A stretch of DNA of 64,000 bases from Paenibacillus sp. J23TS9 (GCF_018403225.1 NZ_BOSG01000001.1:1550001-1614000), one strand, 5' to 3'. Counted from the stretch's first letter, positions 16,525 to 25,974 are shown. The notes: generated from the sequence alone by a model not told the origin. Translations and numbers: made by a program.

Positions 16525-17448
16525 TTAGTTATACTCCATTCTCATAATAATTCCCTGCGCATAATCGCCGAACCCTCTACCGAACAGGTTTATGCCGCCC
16601 TGATGCTTCGCATCCGGTTTAATTCCGATCCTGAGCGTAATATACGGCTTTTCTCCTAACCGAAGATCATGAAGTGAATGATCAGAGCATTTCTCCTTAT
16701 CGATCATACTCTTCGTCAAGTCAATCGACCAACTCTTCAGCAAACCATGTTGGGTGCTGTTGTCATACCACCATGACGGGTTTAGCTTACCTCGATGGTC
16801 ACCAAAATCCCCCGGCGATATCCACGAGCCAACCTCAACCTCATTCACCCAAACTGTAATTTCCGAAGGCCAATCATTATTATAGTTCGGAGCTTCCGAG
16901 CAAAGTTCCAGGGAGAATTCAAGAGTATAAATCTGAGCTCCCGCCGGCAGTTTTTTAGGGAAGCGGTATTCAATCCATCCCTTTCTAAACCAGATGAGTT
17001 CAGCCGTCCTGCTGTCCGGAAGGTAAAAATTGACAGGATCATCCTCTTGGAATACCATGCCTGAAGTGTTTGCCATACCACAAGTCGGTACAATGTCAAA
17101 GTTGTTGAAATGACCGATCGGCATTTCCATCTCTATAACCTTGCTTGTATTTGGATCATAAGCACTGGGATTCAAAATTAGACGAACATCGTCAAAATTC
17201 CGGCTGCATACTTTCATAGCCCCTCTAGTTGCTGGTTGAAGTTCTGTTACAATCAATTCGGCCTCTTCCAATACTTTGACATTGTTGGCGGCAGTGGATA
17301 CGGGGATATCCAGCTTTTCGGCAATTTCAAGAATATTGAGGTTGGGCTTGTTCAACAGCAATTTGATGATATTGACCCTTGTATGCGTGCTGAGTGCATG
17401 TGCTACTTTTACCAATCGTTCGGAATCATTTATGGAAACTTCAAGCAA
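16525..17448 (-). CDS. ArsR-type winged-helix regulator with C-terminal sensor domain
   Basis: A 307-residue protein. Residues 8-75 form an ArsR-like winged helix (ALSTHTRVNIIKLLLNK, then IPVSTAANNVKVLEEAELI). The remaining 220 residues are a beta-rich domain with many Trp/Tyr residues, as found in regulators sitting beside Paenibacillus and Bacillus glycan operons; a carbohydrate-sensing role is inferred, not shown. It lacks an ArsR metal-binding motif. It is upstream of the ABC/GH43 operon on the same strand, separated by a terminator. ATATTGTAA motifs lie both before its own gene (17518-17537) and in the operon operator (16444-16458). Confidence 0.85.
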   Translation of the reverse strand: MLEVSINDSERLVKVAHALSTHTRVNIIKLLLNKPNLNILEIAEKLDIPVSTAANNVKVLEEAELIVTELQPATRGAMKVCSRNFDDVRLILNPSAYDPNTSKVIEMEMPIGHFNNFDIVPTCGMANTSGMVFQEDDPVNFYLPDSRTAELIWFRKGWIEYRFPKKLPAGAQIYTLEFSLELCSEAPNYNNDWPSEITVWVNEVEVGSWISPGDFGDHRGKLNPSWWYDNSTQHGLLKSWSIDLTKSMIDKEKCSDHSLHDLRLGEKPYITLRIGIKPDAKHQGGINLFGRGFGDYAQGIIMRMEYN

Positions 17449-17517
17449 AGGAATGTCACCTTCCCATGATTTGGTTTATTTCCAATATTATAAACACAAA
17501 CCTCGGTATTTGTACAG

Positions 17518-17537
17518 AAATATTGTAATAAAACAAT
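17518..17537 (-). promoter_or_regulatory. Candidate operator before the ArsR-type gene
   Basis: AAATATTGTAATAAAACAAT contains the ATATTGTAA element also present in the perfect palindrome at 16444-16458 and is itself a partial ATTGT/ACAAT dyad, about 70 nt upstream of the regulator start. Confidence 0.45.
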
Positions 17538-17584
17538 CGAAACACAACGAACTTGGATGCACAGAGGAAAAACATAGAATAAAT

Positions 17585-17604
17585 CCCTGGCCGTTCGGCC
17601 AGGG
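17585..17604 (-). terminator. Terminator after the TVP38-family gene
   Basis: CCCTGGCCG and CGGCCAGGG form a perfect 9-bp stem with a two-base centre, followed on the minus strand by ATTTATT. It lies 58 nt past the stop at 17662. Confidence 0.75.
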
Positions 17605-17661
17605 GATGCCATTTTCATTGTTCTATTTACTTATATTCTAACTCCAAGTTCTCTCTCAGTC

Positions 17662-18297
17662 TTATTCCATGGTATCCGCGGGCTCGGGTGCCACAGCCGC
17701 CGCGGATACAAAATAGGCCTGCAACCTCCGGTTCAACCATATAGATGCCGCAATAAACAACGCCACTCCAATAAACTTGACGGGCTGGTCGATAAAATCG
17801 GACAGATGCGTTCCGATATAGGAAACGCAGAATACCATGACTCCTTTGCCTAGTGCTACGGCTGTCGCAAAGGAAACCGTAGGCATTCGCGTTAATCCCG
17901 CGGCCATGTTAATGACGACGAACGGTCCTATCGGGAGCATGCTTAAGAGAAAAACGAAGCTAAACCCGTTCCTCTGCGCCCACACCCTGGCCTTCTGTAC
18001 CTTGGGCTTGGCCGCCCAGCGCCGAATAAAGGGTGTATCCGACGCTTTACGAATCAGCCAAAACGTAAGTAAGCTGCCTGTTACGAGGCCGATCCAAGAA
18101 TATAAAAAACCCAGCCATAGCCCATAGATGGCGGCATTTGCACCGACGATCACGATGGTAGGCAGTGGCGGAACGAAAGATTTCAGAAAAGTTAGCAGTA
18201 TGCCGGGCAGCGGTCCCAGCGAGCGGAAACGCTCCAAAAAGAGTTCGATGTTTTGCTCCGTAAAAGACTCCGTTATGCTGATCTCAGCGCCAAACAT
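17662..18297 (-). CDS. TVP38/TMEM64 (VTT-domain, DedA-related) membrane protein
   Basis: A 211-residue integral membrane protein with about five to six hydrophobic segments and the VTT-domain signatures: the re-entrant FVPPLPTIVIVGANAAIYG near 41-60, the G-x-x-x-G-S-LLTFWLIRKA helix, and a second re-entrant segment LSMLPIGPFVVINMAAG near 117-135. Relatives of this superfamily move lipids or affect envelope homeostasis; the specific role of bacterial TVP38 proteins is unsettled. AGGGGGA precedes the ATG. It is downstream of the LysR gene but has its own TATAAT-containing upstream region. Confidence 0.85.
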   Translation of the reverse strand: MFGAEISITESFTEQNIELFLERFRSLGPLPGILLTFLKSFVPPLPTIVIVGANAAIYGLWLGFLYSWIGLVTGSLLTFWLIRKASDTPFIRRWAAKPKVQKARVWAQRNGFSFVFLLSMLPIGPFVVINMAAGLTRMPTVSFATAVALGKGVMVFCVSYIGTHLSDFIDQPVKFIGVALFIAASIWLNRRLQAYFVSAAAVAPEPADTME

Positions 18298-18382
18298 AGA
18301 ATGTTATTCCCCCTATAACTCCAAGTCATTTTATTATACTACAGGAAGTTTTTTTGGATCTATATTAATGATTTCGCCTGTT

Positions 18383-19252
18383 TTATAACTGTTTGAAATA
18401 CATTTGAACAAATTCCTTGAATTTTTTTGCGACTTGCGTCATGTAACGGTTGGTGTACCATGTGATCTCAATGGTTCTGGTACTTATCGGTTCTTCGATG
18501 GGTATGAGAACGGCGGAAGATCCCTGAGATACGCCCCACGTAATGGATGGGATAAATGAGACACCCAGCCCCGAATGAACAAGGCTGCGAACCATGGATG
18601 GTTCGTCGCATTCGTAAATAATTCGAGGCGTAAAACCAGCCGCAAGGCAGAGAGAATCCGTCATTTCGCGGAGCTGTTTTCCACGCTTTAAACTAATAAA
18701 GCCGTCTTCCGAAAGTTCGGACAATCGAATGCTCTCACGGTTAGCGAGCCTATGGTCACTCGGAACTGCCAGCATGATCTCTTCAGTTAATAAAGAAATG
18801 AATTCGTTACCCGGTATTCTGAATGGAGATGAAGAAAGGCACAAATCATAGGCTGGAGATTCGCGTTGTTCCTGATCATGCTGCAGTAGCTTGAATTCGG
18901 CTTCCGGGTACAGCTTCCGAAACGAAGTAATCATATCTGGGAGCAAATAGGACCCCACTTGAATGTAGATAACTAAGGTTCCAGAAGGTTTTTCAGCCAT
19001 GTCGAGAAGCTCTGTTTTCCCATCGTCCAATGTTTGAAGCGCCAAGTCTACTCTTGCAAGAAACCGTTTCCCATATTCATTTAATCGAATGTATTTTCCT
19101 GTTCGGTCGAACAATTTGATTGTTAATTCTTTTTCGAGATTTCCTATCATTTTGCTTAATGCGGGTTGAGATACTTGCAGTGTTTGGGCTGCCCTGGTCA
19201 TATTCTCCAAACGTGCAACCGTTTGAAAGTACCGAAGTGAAAGTAACTCCAT
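18383..19252 (-). CDS. LysR-family transcriptional regulator
   Basis: A 289-residue LTTR starting at the ATG at 19252, which follows GGAGGGGATC; the upstream ATG at 19267 overlaps that SD. The winged HTH occupies residues 1-60 (LRYFQTVARLENMTRAAQTLQVSQPALSKMIG-type pattern) and the effector domain about 90-289. Divergent transcription from the esterase gene 103 nt away is the classic LTTR arrangement, so it probably activates the esterase-TauE operon in response to an unknown ester or acid. Confidence 0.93.
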   Translation of the reverse strand: MELLSLRYFQTVARLENMTRAAQTLQVSQPALSKMIGNLEKELTIKLFDRTGKYIRLNEYGKRFLARVDLALQTLDDGKTELLDMAEKPSGTLVIYIQVGSYLLPDMITSFRKLYPEAEFKLLQHDQEQRESPAYDLCLSSSPFRIPGNEFISLLTEEIMLAVPSDHRLANRESIRLSELSEDGFISLKRGKQLREMTDSLCLAAGFTPRIIYECDEPSMVRSLVHSGLGVSFIPSITWGVSQGSSAVLIPIEEPISTRTIEITWYTNRYMTQVAKKFKEFVQMYFKQL

Positions 19253-19308
19253 TGCGATCCCCTCCATTTATAACTCTGAGGTTATACATTATATGCATAA
19301 TTATATAT

Positions 19309-19337
19309 TTATCATTATTATGGCAGAACCCTATAAT
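19309..19337 (+). promoter_or_regulatory. Promoter of the esterase-TauE operon
   Basis: TATAAT at 19332-19337 with TTATCA at 19309-19314 and a 17-nt spacer. The weak -35 fits a LysR-activated promoter. An A+T-rich partial dyad around TATGCATA (19292-19299) just upstream is a possible LysR site. Confidence 0.6.
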
Positions 19338-19369
19338 AAAGGGAAGCAAAGTAGAAAGCGGAGGAGAGT

Positions 19370-20989
19370 ATGAAGAACACGAAACAAATTAGGGATGAAA
19401 TGATAAAAGTTTCTGGCGGGTGGCTTAAGGGCATACGTTCGACAAAAATGAAAGTAATCGCTTGGTTGGGAGTTCCTTATGCTTTGCCTCCGGTGGACCA
19501 ACTCCGATGGAAAGCGCCGCGTGAAGTTGAACCATGGACTGGCATTTTGCCTGTACGCGATTTCAAAAATGGCTGCATCCAGATGATTCAAGGGTTACCA
19601 TTTGGCAGCGAGGATTGCTTGTATTTGAACATTTGGCGACCCGATCTTGCCGAATCGGATCTACCCGTTTTCGTCTTCCTTCATGGAGGCGGAAATGTAA
19701 ATGGTTCAGGACGGGATTTTCAAGGCGGACAACTGGGTTATGAAACGAATAGTATAGTAATCACGGTGAATTACCGCCTGGGTGCAATGGGATTTTACCG
19801 TCATCCTGCTCTACGTACCGGCGATCCTCTGGATGATTCGGGGAATTATGGTTTACTCGATATCATTCAAGCTCTGAGATGGGTACAAACGAATATCAAT
19901 TCCTTTGGGGGAGATCCGGAAAATGTTACGTTGGCAGGCCAGTCTGCCGGCGCAAGAAATGCATTAGCCGCATATCTTTCCCCTCTAAGCGAAGGACTTT
20001 TTCACAAGCTTTATGCGATGAGCGGAGGCTTAACGACGGTTACATGCGAACAAGGCGAAGCAAAAGCTAACGATGTCCTAGCTTCGTTACTAATGAAAAC
20101 AGGGATAACGAATACCTTCGAAGAAGCTTTAGGCTGGATATCAACGCAATCTCCCGCCACGATTTCTGACTACCTCATAGGTCAACAGGCTGCTCACTTT
20201 GCTGAGATCATCGGAGATACAGGTCTACGAATGGATGCATTTCCTCATTTATTCGAAGATGGTACGGTCATTCCCAAGGAAGGCTTCGAAAAGATTAAAG
20301 ATCGACATCCATCTTGTATGCCGATCATCCTTGGGAGTACTGCTAGCGAATTTTCCGGATTTGCATTGACCGATCCTCGTTTCTTTTACCTGCAGCAGGG
20401 ACAATTAACCGAGGATGAGGAGCAAAAGAAACTGTATGAGACTGCCGTTCAATATGGAAGTGAACTGTATGCGGCTTTTAATGTCGAGCAAGTCGCTGAG
20501 AAATTAATAAGTTCGATCCCGGAACTGCCGATTTACGCTTACCGCTTCGGTTGGGGATTGCAAGAAGGCGTTATCGATCCCGTTATTCGATTTCTGATCG
20601 GAGCCTCTCATGGAGCGGATATCCCCTTTTATACCGGCGACTTCTCCAATGTCATGACAAACCATCCGGTGGGAGTCATTTCCGAGCATAACGATCCCGG
20701 GCGTAAAATGCTCTCTTCCCTCATGCGCAGTTATTTACGGCGTTTCTTATACACGGGTGATCCTAATGGGGAAGAACTACCTGGTTGGCAGCGCTGGACC
20801 CCAGGATTCCGTTCTAACGATATCCTCTATCTGGATGCGAATGAGGAGCAGGCGATGGTTCAATACATCCCGAAACTTATAACTAACCATATCATATCTA
20901 GGCTGGACGAAGATGTCCGGTTAACGGACGAACAGCGCAGTTGGCTTCAAATGCATCTATTCGCCGGCCGCTTCTTCTGGAAGGATTAA
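19370..20989 (+). CDS. Type B carboxylesterase (para-nitrobenzyl esterase-like)
   Basis: A 539-residue alpha/beta-hydrolase of the cholinesterase/type B carboxylesterase family. Visible signatures: SEDCLYLNIW (about 80-89), oxyanion-hole HGGG (105-108), nucleophile Ser192 in GQSAGA, an acid in TASEFSG near 325 and His in ASHGAD near 420. It hydrolyses carboxylic esters; relatives also take lactones and drug esters. No signal peptide, so it is cytoplasmic. CGGAGGAG precedes the ATG. The TauE gene starts 30 nt downstream, giving a two-gene operon that could split an ester and export the acid product (inference). Confidence 0.93.
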   Translation: MKNTKQIRDEMIKVSGGWLKGIRSTKMKVIAWLGVPYALPPVDQLRWKAPREVEPWTGILPVRDFKNGCIQMIQGLPFGSEDCLYLNIWRPDLAESDLPVFVFLHGGGNVNGSGRDFQGGQLGYETNSIVITVNYRLGAMGFYRHPALRTGDPLDDSGNYGLLDIIQALRWVQTNINSFGGDPENVTLAGQSAGARNALAAYLSPLSEGLFHKLYAMSGGLTTVTCEQGEAKANDVLASLLMKTGITNTFEEALGWISTQSPATISDYLIGQQAAHFAEIIGDTGLRMDAFPHLFEDGTVIPKEGFEKIKDRHPSCMPIILGSTASEFSGFALTDPRFFYLQQGQLTEDEEQKKLYETAVQYGSELYAAFNVEQVAEKLISSIPELPIYAYRFGWGLQEGVIDPVIRFLIGASHGADIPFYTGDFSNVMTNHPVGVISEHNDPGRKMLSSLMRSYLRRFLYTGDPNGEELPGWQRWTPGFRSNDILYLDANEEQAMVQYIPKLITNHIISRLDEDVRLTDEQRSWLQMHLFAGRFFWKD

Positions 20990-21019
20990 CTGAATTCGGC
21001 TATAGAAGGGAAGTTCAAC

Positions 21020-21811
21020 GTGCTTACTTACTTATTATTATTCTGCATCGGACTGGCTGCCGGCATCTCCGGATCATTGGTCGGACTTGGCGGCGGCTTT
21101 ATCGTCGTACCTGCCCTTGCCTTTTTGTTTCCTGATATGCCAGGGGCACAAATTGCGGGTACCTCCATGGCGATGCTTCTTTTTAATTCCATTTCAAGCA
21201 CTTATGTGTATGCCAAGCAGAAGAGAATCGATTATCAAGCAGCAGTCCGTTTTGCTGCAGCCTCGATTCCCGGTTCGGTCATCGGAGCCTTCTTTGCGGA
21301 GTATTTGGAAGGGAAGCTCTTTTTCATTAGTTTCGGCATTTTTTTGATTTTTGTGGCCTTACTGCTCCTATTTAAGCCCAATAAACCGATCGCTTGGCCT
21401 TTTAAACCAACGGTGAACCGGAACTTCATCGATAATAACGGGGAACGTTTCGAATATGCCTATCACATGCCTACCGGCATCGTCATTAGTTTTTTCGTCG
21501 GTTTCCTGGCAAGCCTGTTTGGGATCGGAGGCGGCAGTCTCATGATTCCGACAATGACGCTGCTGCTCTCCTTCACTCCCCATATTGCGGTTGCAACTTC
21601 CATGCTCCAAATTTTACTGTCCGCTATCGTGAGCACATCGGTTCATGCGCTCTTATATAACATTGACTGGCTCAAGGTATTAGCCCTCGCACCGGGTGCT
21701 ATCATCGGCGGTCAAATCGGCGCGCGGCTTGCCATATATCTCCCTGCCAAGCTGCTCCTGAAAATATTGGCTCTATTACTGATTGTGGTTTCGATCCGGT
21801 TAATACTTTAG
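21020..21811 (+). CDS. TauE/SafE-family anion exporter
   Basis: A 263-residue membrane protein with about eight helices and the two family repeats, each beginning with a Gly-rich segment (GSLVGLGGGFIVVPAL near 19-34 and ASLFGIGGGSLMIPTM near 167-182). The TauE/SafE family moves sulfite, sulfoacetate or other organic anions. It starts with GTG eight bases after GAAGGGA. Coupling with the esterase suggests it carries a carboxylate product, which is inference. Confidence 0.9.
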   Translation: MLTYLLLFCIGLAAGISGSLVGLGGGFIVVPALAFLFPDMPGAQIAGTSMAMLLFNSISSTYVYAKQKRIDYQAAVRFAAASIPGSVIGAFFAEYLEGKLFFISFGIFLIFVALLLLFKPNKPIAWPFKPTVNRNFIDNNGERFEYAYHMPTGIVISFFVGFLASLFGIGGGSLMIPTMTLLLSFTPHIAVATSMLQILLSAIVSTSVHALLYNIDWLKVLALAPGAIIGGQIGARLAIYLPAKLLLKILALLLIVVSIRLIL

Positions 21812-22023
21812 GGATGCCATAATGCCCTGGCGATATTTCGCAGCTTTCCCCGATAAAGTACATATTTTCTAAAATAATGGACTCATTGTAAGCGTCATTC
21901 GCTGAAACAGGTTAAACGGTATTATCCTGCTTCTCAAAAGTGAAAACTTCTCTTGCTGATTCTATGAAAGATAATTCGAAGCGGGGCTTTCATTCCCTCC
22001 AGAACCACATACGTTTGGGGCTA

Positions 22024-22265
22024 AGTCTTGGCCACGCCGGCGAAAGTGATGCAGGAGCGCTTTAATGCTTAGGAGCGCGGGAGTACGGATCTCTTCTGTC
22101 CTGCGGACGATAACGAATACGAGGCAAAGCTTATGCCTAATGCCGTTTTCAACCCGATCGATTCAATCCGGGGCCATTTTGCCGGCCGCGGACTTAACAG
22201 TGCCGAAGAATCAATTTATTGATGATAATCTCAAACGCTTGTTGGCGCGTAATGCAAAAGATTAG
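22024..22265 (+). pseudogene. C-terminal relic of an alpha/beta hydrolase (homoserine acetyltransferase-like)
   Basis: One frame reads LATPAKVMQERFNA, a TAG stop, then DLFCPADDNEYEAKLMPNA and NPIDSIRGHFAGRGLNSAEE; a one-base shift then continues QFIDDNLKRLLARNAKD to a stop. The I-x-S-x-x-GH-x-AG block with the catalytic His followed by a FID-x-x-L helix is the C-terminal pattern of MetX-like alpha/beta hydrolases. The catalytic Ser region and N-terminus are absent, so the gene is dead. Confidence 0.65.
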
Positions 22266-22322
22266 ATCATTGCAACTGAGGACTGTTAGGCCATGTTGAA
22301 TAACAGGGCTTACATTGTGAAG

Positions 22323-22365
22323 AAAAAAAGTCATAGCCACTATTAGTGGTTATGACTTTTTTTTT
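22323..22365. terminator. Strong bidirectional terminator
   Basis: AAAAAAAGTCATA-g-CCACT pairs with AGTGG-t-TATGACTTTTTTTTT around a 3-nt loop. It serves the minus-strand SLH glycosidase gene ending at 22410 and any plus-strand transcript. Confidence 0.9.
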
Positions 22366-22409
22366 CGATGAAAGCCCCCCTGGGAGAGTTAATAACTACT
22401 AACCCATCT

Positions 22410-24671
22410 TTACTCTGTTTTCACTGGCAACACGCCGCCGGCTTCCAAACTTCCGAGCAGCACTTTGATTCCGGCGATTGTATTGGGCTCCTGCTTTCCG
22501 TAAACCGCAATACCTGAGCGCATGTTCTGCAAATAGATCTGCTCATACGGGTTGCCAAGCGATAAAAGCGTGTATCGCTTATTGCGCTTGTTCATCTCTT
22601 CGATCCAGGTTTGAACGTCGGTCCATCCGAACTGACTGGCCACGTTACGGAACTGGTAAGAGGCCAGGATGACGTAATCCGCCTTATCCATCGCCTGAAG
22701 CGCCTCAGTCGTTTTTCCTTGACCCATGACGGAAATTTCCGTCTTTAGCGATAGGTTACTTGCGGCTTGCCGCAGCTGCCTCTCGAGCTGCTTCGCCACT
22801 TCGACATCAGCTGCGGCAATAACAACCCGGTCGCCTTGATGAATTTGATCCGGATGCTTACCGTCGCGGCCGGCCAATAATGTGACCGCTCGCTCTGCGA
22901 TTTCCCGCTCCACTGCTCGATGCTCCTCGGATCCGATGACGCCGTTAAGAGCGGCCAATTTATACGCAAGGCTTTCGCTGGGGTCAAACAAACCATATTT
23001 CGATTTCAGCTCCAAAATGCGTTTCACGGACGCATGGATGGTATCGATCGGGATTGTCCCGCTCTTCACCGCGTTCACCAGCGTTTGATGTGCAGCTGCC
23101 GGATCTTGCGGCATAAGGATGATATCGACGCCTGCGGAGACTGCACGTTCCACCGCTTTATTTTCCCCAAAGTGCTCTGCAATCGCGTTCATGGTGAAGG
23201 CATCAGAAATGATGACGCCTTTATATCCGAGCTCCTCCCGAAGCAGTCCGTTCAGTACCTTCTTAGATAACGTAGCAGGGATCGGCACGCTGCTTCCGTC
23301 CTTGAGCGAAATAACGTGTTCATTATCTACTGCGGGAAAAGCAATATGCGCGGTCATGATCATCTCCACCCCGTTATCGATCGCGGCCCGAAACGGCTTT
23401 AGTTCTACCGCATCGAGCCGTTCACGGTTATGTGTCAGCACAGGCATTCCCAGATGGGAGTCTACCGTCGTGTCACCATGCCCCGGAAAATGCTTGACGG
23501 CCGCGATCACACCCGATTGCCGCAATCCTTTTATGTTTGCGAGACCAAGCCGCGAGACCAAGTCCGCATTCGAGCCATACGAACGCATCCCGATGATGGG
23601 GTTGTCCGGGTTGCTGTTAATGTCGAGCACCGGGGCAAAATTGACCTGCAGCCCGAGTGCCTTCAGCTCCTCCCCTGTCAGCTTTCCTGCTGCTTCGGCC
23701 AATGCCGCGTCACCGGTTGCTCCAAGCGCCATTTGACCTGGCAGGTTCGCCCCCCCGGGGATTCGCTTAATAACGCCTCCTTCTTGGTCGATACCGAGAA
23801 ACAACGGAATATCGCCCGCTTCCATTTGCATATCATGCGTCAGCCTCGTGACTTGTCGTACGTCTATAATATTTTTGTCGAAAAGAATAAGCCCGCCCAA
23901 ATCTTGATCATGAATACTACGTTTCAGCCCATCATTGACGGTCGTGGTCACTTGACCGTTCCATTGTCTAATGTCAGGCATGAGCATTTGGCCGACTTGC
24001 TCGCTGACGGTCATATATGACATCAGCTTATCCCAATCATGCGCCTGAATGGCTGCTGATCGTTCGAATCGAATCACCCGCGTCATAAATACGGAAAACT
24101 CCGCCCGCGTGACAGACCGATCCGGCCGATAGGTACCATCCGTATATCCACCGATCAATCCGTTGGAGCTCATGACGAGAATAGGAGCTGCCGCCCAATG
24201 ACCTTTTGTATCCATCAAACTTACGGGTTGCTTGCCTGTCACAAGTGAATATGCCCGTGTAAGGAATGCAGCAGTCTCTGCGCGGCTCATCGCAGTATCT
24301 GGATGGAAGGTGCCGTCAGGAAATCCGCTGGCCAGCCCATTTTTTTCCGCAATGGCGATTTCATGATAAAAAGGATGTGTTGTTGGAACATCTGAATAAT
24401 TCGTACCTTGAGCTACTGACTGCAGTTGTTGCGGATAAAGCTCACGTACCATGAATGTCACGGCTTGCGCTCTTGTTACTTGCCTCTCGGGCATAAACTT
24501 CCCATTGCCATATCCGGCAACTGTACCCCTTTTAGCCATATAGTTAATGCTGTCTTCTGCCCATTTCGAATGCTGCAGATCGGCAAACCGTTCTTCCGCA
24601 GCCGCATTTCCTGCCCAAACAAGCATTGAACCGAGAACGGCACCGAATATCGTCATCATCTTTACATTCAT
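22410..24671 (-). CDS. S-layer-anchored GH3 beta-N-acetylhexosaminidase (NagZ-like)
   Basis: A 753-residue exported enzyme starting at the ATG at 24671 (AGAGGTGG seven bases upstream), which exposes a signal peptide ending in AAAE. Three SLH repeats follow (about 30-75, 90-140 and 150-195; each with the D-G-T/K-F-x-P and T-R-A-E/Q pattern), which bind pyruvylated wall polysaccharide. The GH3 domain shows GIDQEGGVIKR, the NagZ-type KHFPGHGDT with the His-Asp dyad, and nucleophile Asp in IISDAFTM. It should remove N-acetylglucosamine from peptidoglycan or chitin fragments at the surface. The 81 in-frame codons upstream of 24671 lack export features and are not counted. Confidence 0.92.
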   Translation of the reverse strand: MNVKMMTIFGAVLGSMLVWAGNAAAEERFADLQHSKWAEDSINYMAKRGTVAGYGNGKFMPERQVTRAQAVTFMVRELYPQQLQSVAQGTNYSDVPTTHPFYHEIAIAEKNGLASGFPDGTFHPDTAMSRAETAAFLTRAYSLVTGKQPVSLMDTKGHWAAAPILVMSSNGLIGGYTDGTYRPDRSVTRAEFSVFMTRVIRFERSAAIQAHDWDKLMSYMTVSEQVGQMLMPDIRQWNGQVTTTVNDGLKRSIHDQDLGGLILFDKNIIDVRQVTRLTHDMQMEAGDIPLFLGIDQEGGVIKRIPGGANLPGQMALGATGDAALAEAAGKLTGEELKALGLQVNFAPVLDINSNPDNPIIGMRSYGSNADLVSRLGLANIKGLRQSGVIAAVKHFPGHGDTTVDSHLGMPVLTHNRERLDAVELKPFRAAIDNGVEMIMTAHIAFPAVDNEHVISLKDGSSVPIPATLSKKVLNGLLREELGYKGVIISDAFTMNAIAEHFGENKAVERAVSAGVDIILMPQDPAAAHQTLVNAVKSGTIPIDTIHASVKRILELKSKYGLFDPSESLAYKLAALNGVIGSEEHRAVEREIAERAVTLLAGRDGKHPDQIHQGDRVVIAAADVEVAKQLERQLRQAASNLSLKTEISVMGQGKTTEALQAMDKADYVILASYQFRNVASQFGWTDVQTWIEEMNKRNKRYTLLSLGNPYEQIYLQNMRSGIAVYGKQEPNTIAGIKVLLGSLEAGGVLPVKTE

Positions 24672-24867
24672 TTGTTCCACCTCTGTTAGCTGTTCTATGT
24701 ATGATGAATAGACGCTTCTGATGTACCATTTGTTGCGTTTATACCATTTTGTTGCGTTGTTCAGCAAAAAACACAGGTCAACATCGAGATCGGCGAGGCG
24801 TTTCCCTCCGGAGGTATATTCCTCGGCGTCGTACATACCAGAAGCAGTAAACGGCGAGCAAGAAACG

Positions 24868-24891
24868 AGAAGGACCTTCATGGTCCTCTCA
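24868..24891 (-). terminator. Hairpin after the Gfo/Idh/MocA gene
   Basis: GAGAGGACC and GGTCCTTCTC form a stem around ATGAA on the minus strand, followed by GTTTCTT. It ends the two-gene isomerase-oxidoreductase operon. Confidence 0.6.
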
Positions 24892-24894
24892 TTT

Positions 24895-25947
24895 TCAAAT
24901 CGGTAATTCCGCATTCAACAAATCAGCAATAAGCACTTTACTGCCTGTCTTCGCGCTTTCCAGCGAAGCCAGGACCATGGCCATACTGTAAATATTGTCG
25001 CTGCATTCGGTTTCGGGTTTGCGGTTCTCAGCCAGCGATGCAAACATCTCATCCAGACAGCCCTGATGGAAGGTATGATGCATTTCTACCTGCTGGCACG
25101 GGATATGCTCAACATGACGGATAAATTGGCCTTCCTGATCACCAGCCGCGACAACCTCTGCATAAGGCTCTCCCTGCCCATCCCAAATCGCTGTCCCATG
25201 TTCACCGGTCACACGCCAGGATGCCTCCCAGGATGTCGGGGCCCCTTCGGCGCACCAAGAACCCCGGTAATTAAAAACAGAACCGTCCGACATTTCAAAT
25301 ATGCAAATCGCCATGGCATTTCCGGAATACCATGACCCGGGGGGATTAAACTCGTGGCAATAGACCGAAACGGGATTCGCATCCATAATAAACCGCGCCT
25401 GATCGAAGGTATGAATAGCCATATCCAGCAGCAGCGGGCTTTGCATAACATCCCTGAAACCGCCAAAATGGGCACCAATAAAAAAGTCCGCACTTATGAA
25501 GCCGGTTTGTCCGATTGTCCCCTCAGCAATCAGATTGCGGTAAGCGCGTATGCGCGGATCATAACGACGATTCTGCATCACAGCATGTGTCCTCCGGTTT
25601 TGCTCCGAATGATGAACAATATCTTTACAGTCCTGAATCGATTCTGCCAGAGGTTTTTCGGAAAAAACATGACACCCCAGTTCAAGCGCGGTTGTGCTGA
25701 CCTTGTGATGACTCGACGGTATAGTCACATCAAAAACCAAGTTAGCTTCAGTTGCCGTGACTGCCTGCTCTATATCTGTGAATACCGGACAGGAAAGACC
25801 CTTTCGTTCCGCCATGGCTGCAGCAAACTCTTCCTTAATGTCAACCAATCCAACAATTTCCGTATCTTCCCTGGCCATGGCGTAATCAATCCATGTATTA
25901 GACATGCCGCCACAGCCAGCCACAACGATCCGGTGCTCTACTGCCAT
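24895..25947 (-). CDS. Gfo/Idh/MocA-family sugar oxidoreductase
   Basis: About 350 residues from the ATG at 25947, which has GAGGGAG upstream; the ATG at 25971 lacks an SD. The N-terminal Rossmann fold begins VVAGCGGMSNTW, the dehydrogenase signature SEKPLAES lies near residue 88, and the second domain has the typical Q-N-R-R-Y-x-P and D-M-A-I-H-T-F-D segments, the latter carrying the catalytic His. It would oxidise or reduce a sugar or inositol derivative with NAD(P). It is co-transcribed 27 nt after the TIM-barrel isomerase gene, a usual pairing in inositol and uronate-like catabolism. Confidence 0.92.
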   Translation of the reverse strand: MAVEHRIVVAGCGGMSNTWIDYAMAREDTEIVGLVDIKEEFAAAMAERKGLSCPVFTDIEQAVTATEANLVFDVTIPSSHHKVSTTALELGCHVFSEKPLAESIQDCKDIVHHSEQNRRTHAVMQNRRYDPRIRAYRNLIAEGTIGQTGFISADFFIGAHFGGFRDVMQSPLLLDMAIHTFDQARFIMDANPVSVYCHEFNPPGSWYSGNAMAICIFEMSDGSVFNYRGSWCAEGAPTSWEASWRVTGEHGTAIWDGQGEPYAEVVAAGDQEGQFIRHVEHIPCQQVEMHHTFHQGCLDEMFASLAENRKPETECSDNIYSMAMVLASLESAKTGSKVLIADLLNAELPI

Positions 25948-25974
25948 TTTCTTCAGCTCCCTCTGCCGCATTGT

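Larger units (their letters stand above)
21812..22409. other. Intergenic region with alpha/beta-hydrolase relic and terminator
   Basis: 21812-22020 shows nothing recognisable. 22024-22265 holds a decayed hydrolase tail and 22323-22365 a strong terminator (listed separately). Confidence 0.6.

Noticed and set aside
22065..22265. 66-codon ORF as a real small gene
   Set aside because: Only its last 20 codons carry homologous sequence; the main relic lies in another frame.
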